Assembly: GCA_030528325.1 (NCBI GenBank)
Contig: JAUMZD010000026.1
Coordinates: forward strand, 1-42,511
DNA from: Lautropia sp.
GTDB taxonomy: Bacteria > Pseudomonadota > Gammaproteobacteria > Burkholderiales > Burkholderiaceae_E
DNA: 42,511 bases
Direction: 5' to 3'
Position 1 is the stretch's first letter; each line of letters opens with the position of its first letter. Positions 16,353 through 24,175 of the stretch are shown piece after piece. The position numbers and the translations under genes are program-made. The notes under the pieces were generated by a model that made no database searches, was not told where the DNA came from, and was given only the letters and a program-made list of their open reading frames with translations.

Positions 16353-16868
16353 ATGAACGCTCCTGTCCAGACCCTGCTGGCTTTCGATTTCGGCGAGAAG
16401 CGCATCGGCGTGGCGGTTGGCAATACCTTGACGGGAGCCGCCGAGCCCCTGGCCACACTGACCGAGCTGAGCGTGGATGAGCGTTTTGCCCGTATCGGCC
16501 AATTGCTGCAGGAATGGCAGCCGGCACGTCTCGTGGTGGGCCGTCCGCTGCATCCGGATGGAACCCCGCACCACGTCACGGCGCTGGCCGAAAAGTTCGC
16601 CCGGCGGCTGGCGGGACGCTTCGACCTGCCGGTGTCGCTGGTGGACGAGCGCTACAGCAGTGTGGCGGCACAGGCCCGGATGAACGAAGCGGCTGACTGG
16701 GCGCTGGAAGCAGACCGGGATCCGGACGGCGGGCGACGCCGCCCTCGCGCTGCGCCGTCTCACGCCGGCAGAAAACGCCGAAACAGTACGGCAGCCGCCG
16801 GGGGCGGTGATGACGCCATGGCTGCTGCCGTGATCCTCGAACAATATCTGAGTGAGAACCGATCATGA
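16353..16868 (+). CDS. ruvX: RuvX/YqgF, putative Holliday junction resolvase
   Basis: A 171-aa RNase H-fold protein. Acidic active-site positions are in AFDFGEKRIGVAVGN (D12), VDERYSS (D98, E99) and DDAMAAAVILEQYL (about 153-166). Family role: processing of Holliday junctions and/or rRNA 5' end maturation. The ATG at 16353 is chosen because the fold starts ten residues later; the frame extends upstream without homology. Between the DERY motif and the last acidic motif there is an Arg/Pro-rich stretch (about 121-150) that makes the protein some 25-30 residues longer than typical RuvX. Its stop overlaps the pyrR start by ATGA, so it leads the pyrimidine operon. The usual upstream partner yqgE is not in the window. 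Confidence 0.88.
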   Translation: MNAPVQTLLAFDFGEKRIGVAVGNTLTGAAEPLATLTELSVDERFARIGQLLQEWQPARLVVGRPLHPDGTPHHVTALAEKFARRLAGRFDLPVSLVDERYSSVAAQARMNEAADWALEADRDPDGGRRRPRAAPSHAGRKRRNSTAAAGGGDDAMAAAVILEQYLSENRS

Positions 16869-17383
16869 GCAACAGGCTGCCCGCCGATGCCGAGACCATC
16901 TTCCGGCATCTGTCCGATTCACTGAAAGCGTCGATCGAGGCAGCGGGAGGTGAGCCGCCGGCGCTGATCGGCATTCATTCGGGGGGGGCCTGGCTGGCTG
17001 CCCGTCTGCATCATGAACTGGGCCTGTCGTCGCCGCTGGGCTTCCTGTCGAGCGCCTTCCATCGTGACGACCTGCAGGCCAGGGGGCTGCCGGGCCGGTT
17101 GCAGGCCACCCGGATCGATTTCGAGGTGACGGGCCAGTCCATCGTGCTGGTGGATGACATCCTGCACACGGGGCGCACCATCCGGGCGGCCCTGAACGAG
17201 ATTTTCGACTACGGTCGGCCGGCACGCGTGTCGCTCGCGGTGCTGATCGACCGGCAGGGGCGAGAGCTGCCGATCCAGCCCGATCATGTCGGGGCGGAGA
17301 TCCTGCTCCAGCCGGGTGAGCGTCTGGTGCTGAGCCAGCAGACGAGCGGGGTGTTCGATCTGCGTATTGATGAGGGGAAATGA
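16865..17383 (+). CDS. pyrR: PyrR, pyrimidine operon regulator / uracil phosphoribosyltransferase homologue
   Basis: A 172-aa type I phosphoribosyltransferase. The PRPP-binding motif is [12 protein letters not shown] (94-105), with the PyrR features [10 protein letters not shown] and SSAFHRDD. In Gram-positives PyrR binds pyr mRNA; in betaproteobacteria the homologue sits at the head of the pyrB operon and its mode of action is less certain. No PyrR-type mRNA anti-antiterminator was recognised upstream. Start and stop codons overlap those of ruvX and pyrB by ATGA on both sides, indicating tight translational coupling. Confidence 0.9.
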   Translation: MSNRLPADAETIFRHLSDSLKASIEAAGGEPPALIGIHSGGAWLAARLHHELGLSSPLGFLSSAFHRDDLQARGLPGRLQATRIDFEVTGQSIVLVDDILHTGRTIRAALNEIFDYGRPARVSLAVLIDRQGRELPIQPDHVGAEILLQPGERLVLSQQTSGVFDLRIDEGK

Positions 17384-18336
17384 AGCCGATGAAGCATTTG
17401 CAGGTCGATGAGCATGGCCGGTTGCGCCATTTGCTGACGCTGGAAGGCATGTCGCGTGAGCTGATCCACAAGATTCTGGACAACGCGTCCTCCTTCCTGA
17501 ACGTGTCGAACCGGGAGATCAAGAAGGTGCCGCTGTTGCGGGGGCGCTCGGTCTTCAACCTCTTTTTCGAGGATTCGACCCGGACGCGGACGACTTTCGA
17601 GATCGCGGCCACGCGCCTGTCGGCCGATGTGGTCAATCTGAACATCAACACTTCCTCCACGAAAAAGGGCGAGTCCCTGCTCGACACGATCGACAACCTC
17701 CAGGCGATGGCGGCCGATCTGTTCGTCGTGCGTCACAGCCAGAGTGGTGCGGCGCATCTGATCGCGCAGCATGTGGGCAACGATGTGCATGTGGTCAACG
17801 CCGGCGATGGCCGGCATGCGCACCCGACGCAGGGGCTGCTGGACATGTACACGATCCGGCACTTCAAGAAGGACTTCACGCAGTTGAGCGTGGCGATCGT
17901 CGGTGACATCACGCACTCGCGGGTGGCCCGCTCGAACATCCACGCGCTGACGACGCTGGGCGTGCCCGACGTGCGGGTGGTGGGGCCGCTCACGCTGCTG
18001 CCGGGCGGGCTGGATCAGCTCGGGGTGAGGCGCTACACCGACATGCGCGCCGGCCTGAAGGATGTGGACGTGGTGATCATGCTTCGCCTGCAGAACGAGC
18101 GGATGCGCGGTGTGCTGCTGCCCTCGGCGCAGGAGTACTACAAGAACTATGGCCTGACCCGCGAGAAGCTGGCGCTGGCCAAGGCCGATGCCATCGTCAT
18201 GCACCCGGGCCCGATGAACCGGGGTGTGGAGATCGAGTCGGCCGTGGCCGACGGGCCGCAGTCCGTCATCCTGCAACAGGTGACTTTCGGGATTGCCGTG
18301 CGGATGGCGGTGATGAGCATGCTGGCAGCGGGATAA
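17380..18336 (+). CDS. pyrB: aspartate carbamoyltransferase catalytic chain
   Basis: A 318-aa ATCase catalytic chain. The carbamoyl phosphate site STRTR is at 66-70, HPTQ at 148-151 and the late motif [11 protein letters not shown] near 270-280. It catalyses carbamoyl phosphate plus aspartate to carbamoyl aspartate, the first committed step of pyrimidine synthesis. No pyrI gene is present; instead the next gene, 6 bp downstream, is a dihydroorotase homologue without catalytic residues. This is the arrangement of class A ATCases, in which the inactive DHOase subunit is needed for holoenzyme assembly. The ATG at 17380 overlaps the pyrR stop; a second ATG is codon 4. Confidence 0.96.
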   Translation: MKPMKHLQVDEHGRLRHLLTLEGMSRELIHKILDNASSFLNVSNREIKKVPLLRGRSVFNLFFEDSTRTRTTFEIAATRLSADVVNLNINTSSTKKGESLLDTIDNLQAMAADLFVVRHSQSGAAHLIAQHVGNDVHVVNAGDGRHAHPTQGLLDMYTIRHFKKDFTQLSVAIVGDITHSRVARSNIHALTTLGVPDVRVVGPLTLLPGGLDQLGVRRYTDMRAGLKDVDVVIMLRLQNERMRGVLLPSAQEYYKNYGLTREKLALAKADAIVMHPGPMNRGVEIESAVADGPQSVILQQVTFGIAVRMAVMSMLAAG

Positions 18337-18342
18337 GGAGCG

Positions 18343-19686
18343 ATGATGCAAAAGGGAGTGATCAGGACGGGCCGTGCTGTCGAGGGGCAGCCGAGGGCTT
18401 TCTCGCTGGTGGGCGCACGGCTCGTGGATCCGTGGTCGGGTCTGGATCGTGAGGATGATCTGCATGTGGCCGAGGGCCGCATCGTCGGGGTGGGGGCTGA
18501 GCCCGGGGGCTTTCAGGCCGAGCGCGTGATCGAGGCGAAGGGGCTGGTGCTGTCACCGGGTTTGGTGGATCTGTCGGCACGCCTGCGTGAGCCGGGTTTC
18601 CAGTACAAGGCCTCGCTGAACAGCGAGATGCATGCGGCCGTGGCCGGGGGCGTCACGGCCCTGATCTGCCCGCCCGACACGGATCCGGCACTCGATGAAC
18701 CCGGGTTGGTGGAGATGCTGAAGTCCCGGGCTCACACACTGGGGCTTGCCCATCTGTACCCGCTGGGCGCCCTGACCGTTGGGCTGAACGGTGACAAGCT
18801 GACCGAGATGTCGGAGCTGACGGATGCGGGCTGCGTGGGCTTTGCACAGGCCAACCGACCCATCGAGGACACACGTTCGCTGCTACGTGCGATGCAGTAC
18901 GCCCATTCCTATGGCTACACGGTGTGGCTGAATCCGGTCGACCCGTTTCTGGGCAAGGGCGGGGTGATGCATTCGGGGGCTGTGGCGGCTCGTCTGGGCC
19001 TGCCCGGCAACCCGACGACCAGCGAGACGGTCGCCTTGCACACGATCTGCGAACTGGTGGCCGCCATCGGCGTCCGTGTGCATCTTTGCCGGCTGTCGTC
19101 AGCGGCCGGAGTCGAGCTGGTGCGCCAGGCCAAGGCCCGCGGATTGCCCATCACGGCGGATGTGGCGGTGCACCACCTACACCTGACGGATCATGATGTC
19201 AGTTTCGATGACACCTATCATCGGGTCGAACCGCCGTTTCGTGCACCGCGTGACCGGGATGCATTGCGAGCCGGTTTGCTGGACGGCACGATCGATGCGA
19301 TCTGCTCCGATCACACGCCGGTGGTGGAAGATGCCAAGCGCATGCCTTTTGGAGAAGCCGAGCCCGGTGTGACGGGGCTGGAGCTATTGCTGCCCCTGGC
19401 GCTGAAGTGGGCCGCGGAACAGAAGCTGGATCTGATGACGATGCTGGATCGGCTCACGCGCATTCCCGCCGGCATTGCCGGCATCGACCCGACGTGTCAG
19501 GGCAGACCGGCAGGGCTGACGGTGGGGGCGATGGCCGACCTGTGCCTCTTCGATCCGGGCGCGGACTGGATCGTCTCGGATGAGACGCTCTGGAGCCTGG
19601 GCAAGGACACGCCGTACCTGGGGCGAGAGGTACAAGGGCGTGTGCGGCTGACCGTCGTCGAAGGACGGCTGGTGTTCGAGGGGTGA
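18343..19686 (+). CDS. pyrX: non-catalytic dihydroorotase homologue (PyrX/PyrC' type)
   Basis: A 447-aa amidohydrolase-fold protein of the DHOase family that lacks its metal ligands. The D-x-H-x-H motif is D76-LSAR, so both histidines are replaced. The segment where active enzymes have a histidine before the D-P-x-L turn reads LNPVDPFLGKGGVMHSG. The later H-I-x-H-x-S region reads VHLCRLSSA. The SDHTP motif (322-326) survives. In Pseudomonas-type pyrimidine operons such proteins form the structural partner of PyrB, while a separate PyrC does the chemistry. Position immediately after pyrB supports that role. A second, active dihydroorotase should exist elsewhere in the genome. The second codon is also ATG. 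Confidence 0.9.
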   Translation: MMQKGVIRTGRAVEGQPRAFSLVGARLVDPWSGLDREDDLHVAEGRIVGVGAEPGGFQAERVIEAKGLVLSPGLVDLSARLREPGFQYKASLNSEMHAAVAGGVTALICPPDTDPALDEPGLVEMLKSRAHTLGLAHLYPLGALTVGLNGDKLTEMSELTDAGCVGFAQANRPIEDTRSLLRAMQYAHSYGYTVWLNPVDPFLGKGGVMHSGAVAARLGLPGNPTTSETVALHTICELVAAIGVRVHLCRLSSAAGVELVRQAKARGLPITADVAVHHLHLTDHDVSFDDTYHRVEPPFRAPRDRDALRAGLLDGTIDAICSDHTPVVEDAKRMPFGEAEPGVTGLELLLPLALKWAAEQKLDLMTMLDRLTRIPAGIAGIDPTCQGRPAGLTVGAMADLCLFDPGADWIVSDETLWSLGKDTPYLGREVQGRVRLTVVEGRLVFEG

Positions 19687-19814
19687 GCCGGCGGATTCTC
19701 CAGCCGACCATTCAGGCGCCACACAGAGGCCGTTGACGTGTCCGGTCTTGTGCCTGCTCTGAGGACGCCTGATGCTGCACTCGTGGCTTTGCCCGCTGAA
19801 ACCGGAGCCTGACC

Positions 19815-20690
19815 ATGACCTTCATCCGCCGCAGCATCCGCCTCGGGGGCCTGCTGATCCTGCTGTGTGTCGGCCTGTTCACGCAGATCCTGATCCAGCC
19901 CTGGCTGGGACAGCAGGGCAGACGTGCCGCCATCCGTCATTGGTCGCGTGGGCTGATGTGGGCCTGCGGGGTGCGGGTGGTGGAGGTCTTTCATCCTGCC
20001 GGCTTGCCCGCGGTGGGCGATGTCCAGCGGCAGGAGGGGGCGGCCGAAGGGGCCGGACAGGCTGTTCGGTCGCCAGCCCAGTCGTCCCTGTCAGCCGAAG
20101 AGGGGCAGTCTTTGGCCGCGCTGGCACCTGGCCGGATGCTCGTTGCCAACCATGTGTCATGGCTCGACATCTTCGCCATCAACGCGCTGGCACCGTCGGC
20201 CTTCGTGGCCAAGGCCGAGATCCGGCAATGGCCGGTGGTGGGCTGGCTGGTCGCAATGGCCGGTACGATCTTCATCGAGCGGGGCCGCCGCAAGGCCCTC
20301 GCCGGCATCAACCAGCAACTGCACGCCCGGCTGGCCTCTGGCTATCCGGTCGCCTTCTTCCCCGAGGCCACGACCCATGCTGGCCCGGACCTGAAACCCT
20401 TTCACGGCAACCTGCTGGCACCGGCCATCACCGAAGGTGCCGAGATCATCCCGATCGGCCTTCGCTATACCTACCCCGACGGCACGCCGGGCGAGGCCGC
20501 CTGGTTCATCGGTGACACCACCTTCCTCCAGTCGATCTGGGCCATCACCGGCGCCCGCCGCCTGATCGTCACCGTCCATGTCCTGCCCCCCGTGTCGGCC
20601 GCAGGCTGGGGCCGGCAGCCGCTGGCTGATGAGCTTCGGGGGCGGATCGGGGCCGTGCTGGGGCGGGAGGCGCCGGAGAGTGGGGTATAA
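19815..20690 (+). CDS. plsC: 1-acyl-sn-glycerol-3-phosphate acyltransferase (PlsC family)
   Basis: A 291-aa membrane acyltransferase. An N-terminal hydrophobic segment (about 8-28) precedes the catalytic HX4D motif NHVSWLD (H113, D118). The acceptor region is KAEIRQWPVVGW, followed by TIFIERGRRKA and FPEATT (182-187), where most relatives have FPEGTR/S. It acylates lysophosphatidate at the inner membrane. About 40 residues of polar, Gln/Ala/Glu-rich sequence (64-104) are inserted ahead of HX4D compared with ordinary PlsC proteins. GGAG lies about 8 nt upstream of the ATG. It follows pyrX after 128 bp, a pairing common in this lineage, although the gap allows a separate promoter. Confidence 0.88.
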   Translation: MTFIRRSIRLGGLLILLCVGLFTQILIQPWLGQQGRRAAIRHWSRGLMWACGVRVVEVFHPAGLPAVGDVQRQEGAAEGAGQAVRSPAQSSLSAEEGQSLAALAPGRMLVANHVSWLDIFAINALAPSAFVAKAEIRQWPVVGWLVAMAGTIFIERGRRKALAGINQQLHARLASGYPVAFFPEATTHAGPDLKPFHGNLLAPAITEGAEIIPIGLRYTYPDGTPGEAAWFIGDTTFLQSIWAITGARRLIVTVHVLPPVSAAGWGRQPLADELRGRIGAVLGREAPESGV

Positions 20691-20753
20691 GTAGGTAGCG
20701 GGGTGCCTGATCCAGGGGAGAGCATGATCCGTTCGAGCACGCCCCGAATCGGC

Positions 20754-22214
20754 TCAGGCTGGGCTCCTGCCTTCCATCGTGCCCACCCAGTAACACAATA
20801 GTGGGGCTGGAATCCGCATGATTCGGGCAGAGACCGGGGCTCCGGTCATCTGGGGCTCCCCGCCGGGCAGTGGGCCGAAATCATCCAGTGACTTGGTGAC
20901 GACGTAGGCGCGTGGGACGGGCTTTTTCTCGAGGAGTTCTTGCAAGCCTTTCAGTTCCCGCATGCCGGTGTGCTGGGCCCGGTATTTCACCTCGAATGCC
21001 ACCAGCTCATGGCCGGTCTCAGCAACCAGATCGACTTCCCGGCCTTTCTGGCCTCGCCAGTAGGAGAACCGTACGTTCTGCGTGTGATAGTGGGCGAATA
21101 GATGCTTGAATACGGCCGTTTCGGTCGCCATGCCAAGCGCTGTCGGATCCTCCAGCATGCTCTTGCCTTTCAGCATCACAGCCGGGGCGATGGCGGCATC
21201 GGCCAGGTAGATCTTGAAGCGTGCCCGCAGGATGTCCTTGCCGTAACCATAAGGTGGAAGCCGGTAGATCATGTGGGTGGCTTCCAGCAGCTCGATGAAG
21301 TGCTGGGCCGTCGGGCGCTTGACCTGAAGGTTGGCACAGAGATCGGAGAGATCGAGGAGTCCTCCATCATGCAGGCACAGGTACAGGAAGGTGTGCTCCA
21401 GATCCAGGATGCGACGCACGCCGAACAGTGCGGTCATGTCACGTTTCAGCACCTTGTCGATGATGTCTTCGCGCATCAGGCGCTGGGCCTGGGTGATGCT
21501 GCTGAGCTGGGCGGTCTGTGGGAAGCCGCCGCGCAGCAGATATTCATGGAAATGGCCTGTGTAGGGGGCAGCGAGTTCGATGGTCCGGTAGAAATTGGCC
21601 GGTGTCCATTCGAAGAGATCTCGAAGACTGCCGAGCGGCGGTAGGGCGGGCAGGGGCTGGCTGCGGATCTGGAGGTACTCGAAGAATGATAGTGTAGTGA
21701 GCCGGATCGTGTGCCAGCGGCCGACGCCCGACTCCTGGTCAGCCTCCACCAGCGGCATGGCTGAACCGGTGAAGCAGATCCGGCGGTCCTTGCGGAAGTC
21801 GATCTGGTGCTTGACCCAGGTGCCCCAGTCGCGGATGAACTGGGCTTCGTCCAGGAACAGGTATTCGGGGCCGTCCGCTTTCGGTTCACGGGTTCGCCAG
21901 GCTTCCAGAACGGCATCGATGCCTGCCAGCTTCAGCAATGGGTGATCAAAGGTGGCATAAAGGATGTTGGCTGCGGGTACTCCTTGCAGCAGCAGGCGTT
22001 CAACCACCTGCAGCAATAACGTGGTTTTGCCTACCTGACGGGCGCCCGAGAGCAATACGGCGCGATGCGCCGGTGGCTGGCTCATCCACGATTCGAGTTC
22101 ATGGAAGGAGGCGCGCTGCCAGGCGGGAAGCTCGGCAAAGCGCTCTCCGCGCCACCAGGGGTTGAACTGGGACAGGACGGAGACAAGTTCATCTTTGGAT
22201 AGTTTCATGATCAT
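20754..22214 (-). CDS. AAA ATPase with DUF4143-type C-terminal domain
   Basis: A 486-aa protein. Walker A is SGARQVGKTTLL (56-67) and Walker B is EYLFLDEAQ (117-125), followed by a sensor-like CFTGSAMPL. The C-terminal half has the DUF4143 pattern, ending in REVDLVAETGHELVAFEVKY. This resembles the E-x-K core of PD-(D/E)XK nuclease folds. The family is widespread, often horizontally mobile, and of uncertain function; members are often called ATP-binding or archaeal-ATPase-like proteins. It is a single gene, convergent with plsC, with an AT-rich promoter region upstream. The second in-frame ATG (codon 3) is an alternative start. Confidence 0.85.
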   Translation of the reverse strand: MIMKLSKDELVSVLSQFNPWWRGERFAELPAWQRASFHELESWMSQPPAHRAVLLSGARQVGKTTLLLQVVERLLLQGVPAANILYATFDHPLLKLAGIDAVLEAWRTREPKADGPEYLFLDEAQFIRDWGTWVKHQIDFRKDRRICFTGSAMPLVEADQESGVGRWHTIRLTTLSFFEYLQIRSQPLPALPPLGSLRDLFEWTPANFYRTIELAAPYTGHFHEYLLRGGFPQTAQLSSITQAQRLMREDIIDKVLKRDMTALFGVRRILDLEHTFLYLCLHDGGLLDLSDLCANLQVKRPTAQHFIELLEATHMIYRLPPYGYGKDILRARFKIYLADAAIAPAVMLKGKSMLEDPTALGMATETAVFKHLFAHYHTQNVRFSYWRGQKGREVDLVAETGHELVAFEVKYRAQHTGMRELKGLQELLEKKPVPRAYVVTKSLDDFGPLPGGEPQMTGAPVSARIMRIPAPLLCYWVGTMEGRSPA

Positions 22215-22275
22215 ATAAACACTAAAATCCTAGATTAGTAAAAGTATACTTTAATTATTTTTGATCTTTAGTGAT
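22205..22275. promoter_or_regulatory. AT-rich palindromic region upstream of the DUF4143-type ATPase gene
   Basis: A strikingly AT-rich patch inside GC-rich DNA. It contains the perfect 12-bp palindrome AAAGTATACTTT (22241-22252), flanked by the inverted pair CACTAAA (22220-22226) and TTTAGTG (22267-22273). It lies immediately upstream of the ATPase start and probably holds its promoter and operator. No specific -35/-10 pair is assigned. Confidence 0.4.
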
Positions 22276-22447
22276 TTCCATCCTGCCGTCCAAGGCCCCA
22301 GGCATACGAGGGCGATGCCGAAGGGGCGCCCATTTGTACGCCAGCGTATCGTCGTGTTTCCGGGGTATTGCCAAAATATTGCAAGAACCCTGTCAGATAA
22401 GCGAAGTTGGCGGCAATTCCCGTAAAGATATTAAGGTTTAAAGACAT
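22268..22447 (-). CDS. possible small hypothetical protein
   Basis: A 59-codon frame begins MSLNLNIFTGIAANFAYLTG and ends in GLGRQDGNH. AGGAG precedes the ATG but with only one base between, too close for a normal ribosome site. The first third is hydrophobic. No family is recognised. It occupies most of the 322-bp gap between the ATPase gene and the lipoprotein gene; otherwise that gap shows only the AT-rich promoter region and the AAAGGAG ribosome site (22524-22530) just upstream of 22537. Confidence 0.2.
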   Translation of the reverse strand: MSLNLNIFTGIAANFAYLTGFLQYFGNTPETRRYAGVQMGAPSASPSYAWGLGRQDGNH

Positions 22448-22536
22448 GCTCCTGTCGTCGTTCCTGTAAGCTCCGCCGTCTGGTCGATGGCGCTGGGCGT
22501 CGTCGATCAATTGGACACAGACAAAGGAGTGAGCGC

Positions 22537-22926
22537 ATGAACAAGAATTCCGTGACCGCTGCCCGGCGGTTCTCCCTGGCGCCCTGGGGCGTGCTTGGCT
22601 CGGTGGTGCTGATGGCGGCATGCGCCAGCACCCCGGTGCCGCGTGAGGAAATGGCGCTGGCCGATTCGGCCGTCAGCCGGGTGGGTGGTTCGCCGCGTGC
22701 GTTGTCGGCGGCGCCGCTGGAGCTGCAATCCGCCAAGGACAAGCTCCAGCGAGCCCGCCAGGCACTGGAGAAGGGCAACAACCTTGAAGCACGCCGTCTG
22801 GCAGAGCAGGCTCGTGCCGATGCCCGCCTGGCCGAGGCCCGTGCAGCTGAATCGCGTAGCAGTGAATCACTGAAGGAAGTGCAGGACAGCATCGATGCCT
22901 TGCAGAAGGAGCTGGGCCGCCGTTGA
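22537..22926 (+). CDS. small lipoprotein with DUF4398-like helical domain
   Basis: A 129-aa protein with a signal peptide ending LMAACAST, so the lipidated cysteine would be C29. A single helical domain follows: LQSAKDKLQRARQALEKGNN, then repeated LAEQARADARLAEARAAE heptad-like sequence. This matches the DUF4398 family of periplasmic lipoproteins. AAAGGAG lies about 6 nt upstream of the ATG. It is the first of a pair: the next gene has the same N-terminal layout plus an OmpA domain, suggesting duplication and joint action at the envelope. Exact function is unknown. A serine at +2 relative to cysteine would favour outer membrane sorting; here alanine follows, which is also compatible. Confidence 0.83.
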   Translation: MNKNSVTAARRFSLAPWGVLGSVVLMAACASTPVPREEMALADSAVSRVGGSPRALSAAPLELQSAKDKLQRARQALEKGNNLEARRLAEQARADARLAEARAAESRSSESLKEVQDSIDALQKELGRR

Positions 22927-23086
22927 TCGCCGGGATTTGTCGGCCCGATGTCGGGGAATGCGTTCCCCGGAGGGGCACTGACCGTTCCGTTCCATTTGCA
23001 GACACAGACAGTTTGAATGGGATGCTGGTATCGCACTGCACTGCACCGCCGGCAGACCACCATGGATTTCCAGGAGACTTATCGAG

Positions 23087-23947
23087 ATGACCGCCTTCCT
23101 GAAGAATGATGTTTCGACGCCGGCAGCCCGCCGTGGTGTCCTTGCCCTGTCCGTGGCTTCGGCCCTGGTGCTGGGGGCTTGTGCCTCGACCCAGCCGAAT
23201 CCGGTGGTGGAGCAGGCCCGCTCCCATGTGGACAAGGTGGCTGCCCAGCCGGAAGTGGCTGGCCGTGCCGCGCTGGAGCTGAAGGCTGCCAAGGACACGC
23301 TGGCCCGTGCCGACAAGGTCTGGACCGGCGACAAGGATCAGGCCGAGGCCGAGCACCTGGCCTATCTGGCCACCCAGCAGGCCAGCACGGCCGAGGCACT
23401 GGCCAATGCCCGTGCCAATGATGCCAAGCTGCAGGAAACCAAAGGCAAAGCCAACCAGTTGCGCCTCGATGCCCGTACCGCCGAGGTGGAGGCAGCTCGC
23501 GCCGATGCGGCCAGCGCCCGTGCCCGTGCCGATGAGCTTCAGGCCCAGATGAACGCGCTGGAGGCCAAGAAGACCGACCGGGGCCTGCTGGTCACCTTCG
23601 GTGATGTGCTGTTCGCGTTCGGCAAGGCCGAGCTGCTGCCGTCTTCTTCCGATCGTCTGGACAAGCTGGCCCAGTTCCTGATGGACAATCCTGAGCGCAA
23701 GCTGCGCGTCGAGGGCTACACCGATAGCGTGGGCAGCGCCGGTTACAACCAGAAGCTCTCCGAGCGTCGTGCCGATGCCGTCAAGCTGGCGCTGGTGCGC
23801 CGTGGCATCGCCGCGGACCGGATCACGTCCGTGGGCTATGGCAAGGACTATCCGGTGGCCACCAACAGCAGTGATGCCGGCCGTGCGATGAACCGCCGTG
23901 TGGAGGTGGTGATCGCCGACGAGAAGGGCGTGCTGCGCTCGCGTTGA
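23087..23947 (+). CDS. OmpA-family peptidoglycan-binding lipoprotein with DUF4398-like N-terminus
   Basis: A 286-aa protein. The lipobox is LGAC (C32). A helical DUF4398-like and coiled-coil region rich in Ala/Glu/Arg (about 45-162) follows, then a C-terminal OmpA domain. That domain begins GLLVTFGDVLFAFGKAELLP, carries the peptidoglycan-binding signature GYTDSVGSAGYNQKLSERRA with DAVKLALVRRG, and ends with NRRVEVVI. It probably links the outer membrane to the cell wall. It follows the smaller DUF4398-like lipoprotein gene by 160 bp, and a strong terminator follows its stop. Confidence 0.9.
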   Translation: MTAFLKNDVSTPAARRGVLALSVASALVLGACASTQPNPVVEQARSHVDKVAAQPEVAGRAALELKAAKDTLARADKVWTGDKDQAEAEHLAYLATQQASTAEALANARANDAKLQETKGKANQLRLDARTAEVEAARADAASARARADELQAQMNALEAKKTDRGLLVTFGDVLFAFGKAELLPSSSDRLDKLAQFLMDNPERKLRVEGYTDSVGSAGYNQKLSERRADAVKLALVRRGIAADRITSVGYGKDYPVATNSSDAGRAMNRRVEVVIADEKGVLRSR

Positions 23948-23962
23948 TCTTTCCCTGAAGAC

Positions 23963-23979
23963 TCCCTCGCATCGAGGGA
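23963..23979. other. small hairpin after the OmpA-family gene
   Basis: TCCCTCG (23963-23969) pairs with CGAGGGA (23973-23979) over a 3-nt loop, 16 bp after the stop codon. No T-run follows; the likely terminator lies just downstream. Confidence 0.35.
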
Positions 23980-23987
23980 ACAGGCAG

Positions 23988-24027
23988 ACCGGTGACCGGA
24001 TCCAGGTGGTACGGCACCGGTTTTTTT
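23988..24027 (+). terminator. intrinsic terminator of the lipoprotein pair
   Basis: ACCGGTG (23988-23994) pairs with CACCGGT (24015-24021), with extra internal pairing possible (CCGG and GGTGGT), and a run of seven T (24021-24027) follows on the plus strand. Confidence 0.75.
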
Positions 24028-24175
24028 GGGGGGGACGCAGCAGCCCCTTGGGCCGCGCGCGGCAGGCCCGCTCATGTCGGCTTGACGGTACAGGCGGCCT
24101 GCAGCCGGTGCCCCCATGGATCGGCTGCCGTGTCATGGGCAGTCGATCGCCGGTGCTTTCTGCTTACCCCCTACC

